Origin: Synergistales bacterium Syner_01
GTDB lineage: Bacteria; Synergistota; Synergistia; Synergistales; Aminobacteriaceae
Length of the DNA stretch: 8,354 nt
Reading direction: 5' to 3'
NCBI GenBank assembly: GCA_001604435.1
Contig: LVBO01000319.1
Span: forward strand, 1-8,354
A program made the translations under genes and the position numbers. The notes below the pieces were generated by a model that saw only the letters and a list, made by a program, of their open reading frames with translations, was not told the origin of the DNA and did no database searches. Position 1 is the first letter of the stretch, and every line of letters starts with the position of its first letter. This document shows positions 1 through 4,999 of this stretch, one piece after another.

Positions 1-521
1 AAGATCAGGCAGATCACGAGGAGCAGCTGAAGAGCGCCTATGATCATGTACCCCGCGTTCCACCGCGCGCCGTGCGCCAGGCACAGCCCCATGACGAAGG
101 GGCCCGTCGTCGCGCCGATTCCCCAGAAGCAGTGCAGCCAGCTCATATGCCTCGATGCGTAGTGCAGCGCGACGAAGTTGTTCAGCGCGGCGTCGATGCT
201 TCCCGCGCCCAGCCCGTAGGGAATCCCCCAGAGACAGAGTTCGAAAAACGAGGACGAAGAGGAAAAGCCCGCGAGCGCGACCGCCGTCATCGCCGTGCTC
301 GCCGCCGTCGTCGGGCCGGTCCCGAATCGCTTGACCACCCTGCCGCTCATCAGGCTGGAGACGATGGTGCCGACGGAGATGATCATGCCGACGACGCCCG
401 CGGAGCGCAGGGGCGCGCCGAGTTCTTCGTACATCGCGGGCCACGCCGAGCCCAGGAGCGAATCCGGCAATCCCAGGCCGATGAACGCAAGGTAGATGAT
501 CGGAAGCAATAGGTGCAGCAT
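1..521 (-). CDS. MFS transporter, N-terminal part (runs off the left edge)
   Basis: This is the first 173 codons of a major-facilitator-superfamily permease in the inner membrane; the C-terminal half lies outside the window. The start ATG (complement of 519-521) has a GGGAGG ribosome binding site at 528-533, six bases upstream. Six hydrophobic segments can be seen, at roughly residues 4-24, 41-60, 69-87, 94-113, 131-150 and 156-173, which fits the first six-helix bundle. The loop between helices 2 and 3 (residues 59-68, SGRVVKRFGT) is a divergent form of MFS motif A. The glycine-rich helix 4 (YGLGAGSIDAALNN, residues 102-115) and the WLHCFWGIGATTGP stretch resemble the FucP/YbjJ-like branch that handles sugars or related small molecules. 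It is transcribed divergently from an AraC regulator, which suggests local control by it. The substrate cannot be assigned. Family assignment is firm. Confidence 0.88.
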   Translation of the reverse strand, partial: MLHLLLPIIYLAFIGLGLPDSLLGSAWPAMYEELGAPLRSAGVVGMIISVGTIVSSLMSGRVVKRFGTGPTTAASTAMTAVALAGFSSSSSFFELCLWGIPYGLGAGSIDAALNNFVALHYASRHMSWLHCFWGIGATTGPFVMGLCLAHGARWNAGYMIIGALQLLLVICLI

Positions 522-544
522 GTCGTACCTCCCGCAAAATGTGT

Positions 545-567
545 CGTCATGTAAGAATACCGACATG
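545..567. promoter_or_regulatory. Possible AraC-type direct repeat in the divergent region
   Basis: CGTCATG (545-551) and CGACATG (561-567) are direct repeats matching at six of seven bases, with starts 16 bases apart. They flank the candidate -10 box of the transporter promoter. AraC-family proteins commonly bind direct half-sites spaced by one to two helical turns, so this could be the site of the neighbouring regulator. The repeat is short and could be chance. Confidence 0.22.
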
Positions 568-582
568 GTCTTCTTGCTTCAA
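554..582 (-). promoter_or_regulatory. Candidate sigma-70-type promoter for the MFS gene
   Basis: On the minus strand, a TTGAAG -35 box (complement of 577-582) is followed after exactly 17 bases by a TATTCT -10 box (complement of 554-559). Each matches four of six consensus positions. The predicted transcription start lies roughly 25 bases before the transporter start codon. The match is modest and unproven. Confidence 0.35.
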
Positions 583-631
583 TGCGTTTTCGGACGTAGA
601 CTATAAGAAAAACGACAGAGGGGGGCGCGTC

Positions 632-1543
632 ATGGCGTTGCAGCAGTGCGGCTTGAATCTGGATCGCGCGCGTCGGGAGCTGCAACCGCACGGAACGCTC
701 GGGTTTCCGTGCGCGGGGTATGCCCTGCGGTACACGGACGGTCCGGAGGATGTCATTCCCTGGCACTGGCACGAAGAGCTGGAGATCATCTATGCGGAAT
801 CCGGAGATTGGAGAGTGGAGATATCGGGAAAGACGTTCCGTCTCGAACAGGGGGACGGGGTTGTCGTCAACGCCGACATGCTTCACAGGACGGCTGCGGA
901 ACCGCGGTGCGAAGCGCATTCGCTGGTTTTCAGCCCGCTGCTTGTCGCAGGAGGCGGAGATTCGGTATTCGCGCGCAAGTATATGGAGCCGCTTGTGGCG
1001 TGCGCTTCCTTTGACGGATGTTTGCTGAGTTCTCTGGCTGAAGGAGACGAGTTTCCCACGCGGGAGTTCGCGCGCGCGTTCGAGGCGCTTGCGCTGGATG
1101 CGCCGGGGTACGAATTCATCGTCAGGGAAACGCTGTCGCGTATAGTTCTTGCCCTGTACCGACGCTACGAGCGGGACATGGAGACCGGGTGCGGAGAGTC
1201 CGGTCAGGACGCTCTCCGCATCCGGAAAATGATCGACTATATCCACGGCTGTTTTTCCGAAAACATACGGCTTTCGCACATCGCCATGGCCGGAGGCGTA
1301 GGGGAGCGGGAGTGTCTGCGCGCTTTCCGGCGGACGCTCCGGGTACCGCCCGTGCAGTATCTGTTGAAGTACAGGGCGACGCAGGGGGCCTCCATGCTTC
1401 TGCGCGATCCGGGGCGCAGCGTCTCGGACATTGCCGGCCGATGCGGTTTCGACAGTCCGAGTCGTTTTTCGCAGCTCTTCAAACGCTTTTTCAAATGCAC
1501 TCCGAGGGAATACAGGAAATCTCACAGTGATGAATCGAGATAG
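632..1543 (+). CDS. AraC-family transcriptional regulator with N-terminal cupin sensor
   Basis: A 303-residue cytoplasmic transcription factor of usual family length. An AraC-type cupin ligand domain occupies about residues 25-105, with HWHEELEIIY at 45-54 and a YRKSH-like tail at the end. The C-terminal double helix-turn-helix spans about 196-297: first helix pair near 213-235 (LSHIAMAGGVGERECLRAF), second near 264-286 (VSDIAGRCGFDSPSRFSQLF), followed by the family hallmark FKRFFKCTPREYR. The start at 632 is chosen because a purine-rich AGAGGGGG site (617-624) sits about seven bases upstream. An in-frame ATG at 539 would add 31 residues unlike the family, and has no ribosome binding site. 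The gene is divergent from the transporter with a 110-bp gap, the usual arrangement for an activator responding to the transported compound. The ligand is unknown. Confidence 0.9.
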   Translation: MALQQCGLNLDRARRELQPHGTLGFPCAGYALRYTDGPEDVIPWHWHEELEIIYAESGDWRVEISGKTFRLEQGDGVVVNADMLHRTAAEPRCEAHSLVFSPLLVAGGGDSVFARKYMEPLVACASFDGCLLSSLAEGDEFPTREFARAFEALALDAPGYEFIVRETLSRIVLALYRRYERDMETGCGESGQDALRIRKMIDYIHGCFSENIRLSHIAMAGGVGERECLRAFRRTLRVPPVQYLLKYRATQGASMLLRDPGRSVSDIAGRCGFDSPSRFSQLFKRFFKCTPREYRKSHSDESR

Positions 1544-1677
1544 CGTATGCGCGGTTCGGCGCGAAACGCCCGGGCGATGGGGACCATTCGAAGTCGGCGC
1601 CCGCTGATCCAGCTGGAGTGCTTGTTCTTGGCGTGCAGCGCCCTCGTGAACGAGAGCGCCGTTTCCCTCCGTCGGCA
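1522..1677 (-). pseudogene. Possible remnant of an ABC transporter ATPase
   Basis: The minus strand between stops at 1678-1680 and 1522-1524 reads through to a C-terminal stretch SGRRLRMVPIARAFRAEPRI followed by RYLD. Laid against the classical ABC ATPase signature-to-Walker-B stretch (SGGQRQRVAIARA, then a variable pair, EPRI and LLLDE), the spacing is exact and about two thirds of positions agree. The second Gly and the Gln of the signature and the Walker B Glu are lost. The reading ends in a stop immediately after Walker B and overlaps the end of the AraC gene. No Walker A is nearby. It could be the relic of an ABC ATPase gene, but the matched stretch is rich in Ala, Arg, Glu and Pro, which GC-rich sequence produces by chance. 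Tentative. Confidence 0.25.
1638..1659 (+). terminator. GC-rich hairpin downstream of the AraC gene, possible weak terminator
   Basis: GCGCCCTCG (1638-1646) pairs with CGAGAGCGC (1651-1659) at eight of nine positions around a TGAA loop. It is followed on the plus strand only by CGTTTCC, so the U-tract of a classical intrinsic terminator is lacking. It lies about 95 bp beyond the AraC stop. It may end or stabilise the AraC transcript, or be incidental. Confidence 0.3.
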
Positions 1678-1880
1678 TCATCTTCCGCATTGCGTTTGCC
1701 CCTCTCTTGTTTTATCATCACTCTAGTCAAAAAATTGGCAGTATGAAAAAGTCTTCTCGAAGTCGCTGTTCGATAGCCAAGTGCGTCGAGTATCATAATT
1801 CATCATCCTCCCCATTCTTCTTTAAACTTTCGTACGCTTTGGGAGACGGACGCAGGGGAGAAAGCTCGAAAGGCAAAAGT

Positions 1881-1890
1881 TTTCACGAAA
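1881..1890. promoter_or_regulatory. Candidate autoregulatory operator before the LacI-fusion gene
   Basis: TTTCACGAAA is an inverted repeat (TTTC, two bases, GAAA). It differs by one base from TTTCATGAAA at the core of the dyad at 4174-4187 upstream of the aldolase gene. It lies 11 bases before the LacI-fusion start codon, next to its ribosome binding site, where a bound repressor could block its own expression. It is short, so confidence is low. Confidence 0.3.
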
Positions 1891-1901
1891 TGAGGGTTTG
1901 T

Positions 1902-4103
1902 ATGGCCACTATTAAGGATGTCGCGGCTGCGGCGGGTGTTTCGCTCGGAACAGTGAGCAACGTCATCAATGGCAAAACAAATAACCATGATTTGATTGAG
2001 CGTGTAGAACGGGCCATTGAAGAGCTGAGTTTTGTCCCCGACGCAAAGGGGCGCAGTTTGAAAAGCACCCGGACCCATCTGGTGGGGGTAGTAGTAAGCA
2101 GTATAGAGGAATACGGCATGCAGGCGATACTGGCCGCCATAGAAAAACGCCTGCGCCAGTACGGCTATGGCGTTGTGCTGAAGACCACGGACAATAACCG
2201 TATTCTTGAAAAAAAACATATCGAGTACTTTCTACAGCTGGGTGTGGACGGCATCATCGTCAACACCGCCGTTAGCCGCAAGAAATGGTTGCCGCGTGCG
2301 GAAACGGCCAATGTGCCGGTGGTGTTTTTGGATAAATCCTTGCACCTGGAGGGCAAGATGGATGCTATCCAGGTGGATTACAGCGAGGCCTTCCGCCGAT
2401 GCTTCGCCTGGTGCCGCGAAAGGGGCTTCGCCCGCGCGGGAGTAATATTGGAAAAGGCGACCACCCCCCGGACGGAGCTGGAAAGGTTGGCCGCTTTGGC
2501 TGGGGTTGGGGCGGTCTGCCACATCGTCGGAGATAAAAGCGTGGAAAGCGGTTTTAAGGCCGCCTTTGAACTTCTGAGCACCCAGCCGCCTTTGGACGTT
2601 CTGGTTTTGGGCGGCTACATGCTGGCCAAGGGGGCGCAGAAAGCTGTACAGGTGTTTGGCTCGGCCACCCCCGGCCATCTTATCTGCCTTAAAACTGAAA
2701 ACTGGATAGAGGATGAGGGGAGTTTCGATGCGTTGATAGAAGTCTCCAACCACGAGATAGGTTGCTTGGCGGCCGATCGTATACTGGAAAAACTGCGGCG
2801 GCGCGGCGGCCAGCAAAGCGGTCTGCAAACCCTGCAGGCGGAATTTCGTGTGCTGCAGGCGCCTTTTGCGGGCGGCGCAGCTCTGCCGTTGCAGGGCGAA
2901 CCGTTGCGCGTAGCCCTGCTGAAAAGCCAAACCGCCGACGTGTTGGTGATGTTGAGCAGAGTTTTTTCACAGCGCTACGGCATCCCCCTTGAATTTGTGC
3001 GCTTCGGTTACAACGAGCTGACATCGCTCGTGCAAAACCCGGATACCTTGCGAGACAAAAAAATAGACGTTGTGATGTACGATATCATCTGGCGCGATAT
3101 GCTGGTGCGACCAGGCATCTTGCAAAGTTTGGACACCTTGCGATCCGACGAGAGCTATTTCGCGGATTTCATCGACGATATCATCGAGGCTTATGTTGGC
3201 GAGGACGGCAGTCTGTACGGTCTGCCGTTCCTCACCGGTACCCAATTGCTGTTTTATCAAAAGGATTTATTCGAAGACAATGACTTGCGTATGCAGTTCC
3301 GGCGTGAATACGGCTATGAGCTGAAAGTGCCTGAGAATTGGAATGAATTCAACGACGCGGCGGCCTTTTTCACCCAAAGCGTCAATAAACGTTCTCCGGT
3401 GGAGTATGGAACGGCTCTGATCGACGGCGGCAACCTCTACAACAGCATCGAATACCTGAACCGCCTCTGGGCTTTCGGCGGCAACCTGATAACGGATAAC
3501 AGCGTGCACCCCCGAACAGAGGTTGCACGTATCGCTTTGGAGAGCTATCTTACAAGCTTTTCTTACAGTTACGCCTCTTGTAAAAGCTGGGAGGATATCG
3601 CGGATATTTTCAAGCAGGGCAGGGTGGCTATGGTTACCCTGTATGATTCCTATGCCTTTGGCATCAACGATTCCATGCAAAGCCGCGTGGCCGGCAACGT
3701 GGGCAGCGGGATCATACCTGGACAACGGCCTGTTTTGGGGGGGTGGGGGCTAGGGTTGTTCAGTGGCTCGGCCAACCGGGAAACGGCGTCGAGGTTCATT
3801 AAGTGGGCCTGCGGCAGGCGCATCGCGAACCCATTTGCGGTGCTGTCGGGCATATCCAGCCGCAAATCCTTCTACCTGAACACCGATCTGGATAGTCTGT
3901 ATCCCTGGAAATCCAACGTGTTGAAAAGTTACTCCCTCAGCCGTATGCGGCGGCTGCTGGATGACCGGGTCGCGCCGGACGCCAACTTGCGCCTGTACGA
4001 CGCGATTATCGGCGGCCAGCTGGGCCGCGCGGCAAGGGGCGAATGCGACGCCGATATCGCTTTGGCGGAAATCGACAAATTGTCGGCTGCGCTTTTAGAA
4101 TAG
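1902..4103 (+). CDS. LacI-family regulator fused to an extracellular-type solute-binding domain
   Basis: A 733-residue protein, about twice the usual LacI length (roughly 330-350). Residues 2-48 are a LacI helix-turn-helix (ATIKDVAAAAGVSLGTVSNV, then INGK), followed by a hinge-like stretch (GRSLKSTRTHLVGVVVSS, 50-67). Residues about 60-320 are the type I periplasmic-binding-like sensor of LacI proteins (LQLGVDGIIVN, VPVVFLDK). After a short linker, residues about 334-733 form a family 1 ABC-type solute-binding domain, with hallmarks GSLYGLPFLTGTQLLFYQKDLF (436-457), WNEFNDAAAFF (480-490) and GGWGLGLFSGSANRETASRFIKW (613-635). There is no signal peptide or membrane segment, so the binding domain must work in the cytoplasm as a second sensor. 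The start at 1902 is chosen for its GAGGG site (1892-1896) and because LacI proteins begin this way; an ATG at 1707 would add 65 residues of unrelated sequence. It precedes the catabolic operon in the same orientation and is its likely regulator. Domain calls are firm; the ligands are unknown. Confidence 0.9.
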   Translation: MATIKDVAAAAGVSLGTVSNVINGKTNNHDLIERVERAIEELSFVPDAKGRSLKSTRTHLVGVVVSSIEEYGMQAILAAIEKRLRQYGYGVVLKTTDNNRILEKKHIEYFLQLGVDGIIVNTAVSRKKWLPRAETANVPVVFLDKSLHLEGKMDAIQVDYSEAFRRCFAWCRERGFARAGVILEKATTPRTELERLAALAGVGAVCHIVGDKSVESGFKAAFELLSTQPPLDVLVLGGYMLAKGAQKAVQVFGSATPGHLICLKTENWIEDEGSFDALIEVSNHEIGCLAADRILEKLRRRGGQQSGLQTLQAEFRVLQAPFAGGAALPLQGEPLRVALLKSQTADVLVMLSRVFSQRYGIPLEFVRFGYNELTSLVQNPDTLRDKKIDVVMYDIIWRDMLVRPGILQSLDTLRSDESYFADFIDDIIEAYVGEDGSLYGLPFLTGTQLLFYQKDLFEDNDLRMQFRREYGYELKVPENWNEFNDAAAFFTQSVNKRSPVEYGTALIDGGNLYNSIEYLNRLWAFGGNLITDNSVHPRTEVARIALESYLTSFSYSYASCKSWEDIADIFKQGRVAMVTLYDSYAFGINDSMQSRVAGNVGSGIIPGQRPVLGGWGLGLFSGSANRETASRFIKWACGRRIANPFAVLSGISSRKSFYLNTDLDSLYPWKSNVLKSYSLSRMRRLLDDRVAPDANLRLYDAIIGGQLGRAARGECDADIALAEIDKLSAALLE
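3737..3755 (+). other. G-rich tract inside the LacI-fusion gene, possible G-quadruplex
   Basis: Seven G, T, five G, CTA, three G on the coding strand. The seven-G run can supply two tracts, giving four G3 tracts with loops of one to three bases. It encodes the conserved Gly-Gly-Trp-Gly stretch of the solute-binding domain. The run is also a possible slippage site. The reading frame continues intact through it. Confidence 0.4.
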
Positions 4104-4126
4104 CAGAAAAAACCTTTACAAACACG

Positions 4127-4155
4127 TTGCCTTTCTCCGAGCTTAATGATATGAT
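4127..4155 (+). promoter_or_regulatory. Promoter of the sugar-catabolic operon (extended -10)
   Basis: TTGCCT (4127-4132) is followed after 17 bases by TATGAT (4150-4155), matching the -35 box at four of six and the -10 box at five of six positions. A TG one base upstream of the -10 (4147-4148) makes it an extended -10 promoter. Transcription should begin near 4162, about 48 bases before the aldolase start codon and just before the operator dyad. It lies in the 106-bp gap after the LacI-fusion stop, so the operon can be transcribed independently of its regulator. Confidence 0.6.
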
Positions 4156-4168
4156 TGCCTTGCAAATA

Positions 4169-4192
4169 TGAATCGTTTCATGAAACGTTATA
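4169..4192. promoter_or_regulatory. LacI-type operator dyad, possibly two abutting sites
   Basis: CGTTTCATGAAACG (4174-4187) is a perfect 14-base palindrome. It can also be read as two consecutive 12-base LacI-type sites with central CG: TGAATCGTTTCA (4169-4180) and TGAAACGTTATA (4181-4192). The first is symmetric at ten of twelve bases and both resemble the TGAAACGTTTCA-type operators of the LacI family; their centres are 12 bases apart. The dyad sits about 7-30 bases past the predicted transcription start and before the ribosome binding site, a position suited to repression. The natural binder is the LacI-fusion protein encoded just upstream (inference). Confidence 0.62.
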
Positions 4193-4209
4193 GAAGTGGA
4201 GGAGAGGCA

Positions 4210-4911
4210 ATGATCGACTTTAATGACAAGAAACAGGTAGCCAAGGCAATACAGTATACAAACGTCAATCCAAACCTTACGCGGGAAGGGCTTTTGATAC
4301 ATCTGGAAACCTGTGTGAAATACGGCTTCCAGGCGGCCATGATCCCCCCGTGTTTTATTTCCTTGGCGAAGGATGTGCTGAAAGGCTCCGGCATCGAGGT
4401 GGCCAGTACCCTGAACTTTCCCATGGCGAACGACACCTTGGGTATGAAGCTGGTCGCGCTGAAGGAAATGATACGGGAAGGCGTGGATCAGTTCGATTTC
4501 CCACCGAACCCCGGCCTGCTGCTTGGCGGCGATGAAAAGGCGTATTTTGAGGAAATGAAACAAATCTCGGAGTTGGCGCACGCGAGCGGCGTTGTGGTAA
4601 AGGCCATGCTGGAATTCGGTTTCATCACCGAAGCGTCCATGAAAGCTCGCGCGGCTCGTCTGGCCTGCGAAGCGGGTATCGACTGGGTGAAGCAGTCGAG
4701 CGGCTGGGGCATTGGCGGCTGCGCGGCAACTGTGGAGGATGTGCTCGTCTTGAAGGAGAACATCAAGGCGCCCTGTCGCGTGAAGGTCTCCGGAAAGGTG
4801 AACAGTCCGGAAATCATGAGAGCAATGTTCGAAGCGGGCGCCGAGCTGGTAGGCACCAGCAGCGGCCCGGCCATTGTAGATGGTCTGGTCGGCGATCCCA
4901 ACGCATATTGA
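4210..4911 (+). CDS. DeoC-family aldolase (deoxyribose-phosphate aldolase-like), divergent
   Basis: A 233-residue TIM-barrel class I aldolase of the DeoC family, which forms a Schiff base with its substrate and cleaves or joins an acetaldehyde-type unit. The family trail is clear: HLETCVKYGFQAAMIPPCFI (31-50), KGSGIEVASTLNFPM (58-72), DQFDFPPNPG (93-102), the Schiff-base lysine K161 in WVKQSSGWG, and K192 in VKVSGKV. D96, K161 and K192 correspond to Asp102, Lys167 and Lys201 of E. coli DeoC. The N-terminal Asp of the usual IDHT/MDLT motif is replaced (IQYTNVNP, Q15), so the proton-relay or phosphate end may differ and the true substrate may not be deoxyribose 5-phosphate. The start at 4210 has GGAGG at 4198-4202, seven bases upstream. 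An in-frame ATG at 4168 lies in the operator and has no such site. It is the first gene of the operon. Family sure; substrate uncertain. Confidence 0.85.
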   Translation: MIDFNDKKQVAKAIQYTNVNPNLTREGLLIHLETCVKYGFQAAMIPPCFISLAKDVLKGSGIEVASTLNFPMANDTLGMKLVALKEMIREGVDQFDFPPNPGLLLGGDEKAYFEEMKQISELAHASGVVVKAMLEFGFITEASMKARAARLACEAGIDWVKQSSGWGIGGCAATVEDVLVLKENIKAPCRVKVSGKVNSPEIMRAMFEAGAELVGTSSGPAIVDGLVGDPNAY

Positions 4912-4996
4912 GGGGGCGGCCTTAGAGCCGGGTCGTGTCCATTTCCGGCGGCAGCGCCGTCAAAGGTGAAAAATACTTTTCCCCTAAGGAGGACGC
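4912..4996 (+). other. Intercistronic spacer with two hairpins next to the kinase ribosome binding site
   Basis: This 85-base gap is much longer than the other gaps in the operon (2-15 bases). CGGCG (4946-4950) pairs with CGCCG (4955-4959). GGTGAAAA (4965-4972) pairs with TTTTCCCC (4977-4984) at seven of eight positions, ending directly against the TAAGGAGG ribosome binding site (4985-4992). CCTTAG (4920-4925) could also pair with CTAAGG (4984-4989), which overlaps that site. It may serve in mRNA processing or differential expression. There is no U-tract, so it is not a convincing terminator. Confidence 0.35.
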
Positions 4997-4999
4997 ATG

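Larger units (their letters stand above)
1544..1901. other. Intergenic region of about 360 bp between the AraC and LacI-fusion genes
   Basis: No confident gene lies here. The first part (1544-about 1690) is GC-rich like the AraC gene and holds a hairpin and an ABC-ATPase-like reading on the minus strand. From about 1700 the sequence becomes markedly richer in A and T and looks like a control region. A CATAAT (1794-1799) resembles a -10 box but has no convincing -35 partner at 16-18 bases. The promoter of the LacI-fusion gene should be here but cannot be placed reliably. A TTTCACGAAA dyad at 1881-1890 lies just before the next gene. Confidence 0.6.

Noticed and set aside
72..512. 146-codon open reading frame on the plus strand
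   Set aside because: It is antisense to the transporter, which has membrane helices and a ribosome binding site. The product is a low-complexity Arg/Asp/His-rich translation typical of a shadow frame.
383..1690. 435-codon open reading frame on the minus strand
   Set aside because: It runs antisense through the whole AraC gene, which has clear domain hallmarks. Its product is rich in Arg, Pro and His and shows no family motif. The GAGAGGGG before its ATG at 1690 is suggestive but not enough.
1547..1726. 59-codon open frame on the plus strand after the AraC gene
   Set aside because: It has no ribosome binding site and no recognisable similarity, and ends in a Leu/Ser/Cys-rich stretch. It is best seen as the complement of the minus-strand reading.
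1707..1901. Upstream in-frame extension of the LacI-fusion gene
   Set aside because: It would place 65 unrelated residues before the canonical LacI N-terminus, and it has no ribosome binding site at 1707. The start at 1902 has one.
2232..2930. 232-codon minus-strand frame within the LacI-fusion gene
   Set aside because: It is fully antisense to a gene with strong domain evidence and shows no family motif of its own.
4169..4182. CcpA catabolite-responsive element
   Set aside because: The dyad does not align with the 14-base cre consensus TGWNANCGNTNWCA; the CG is displaced by one base and the fifth-position A is absent. A local LacI-type operator fits better.
4168..4209. Upstream ATG for the aldolase
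   Set aside because: It lies within the operator dyad only a few bases from the predicted transcription start, with no ribosome binding site. The start at 4210 has GGAGG at the right distance.
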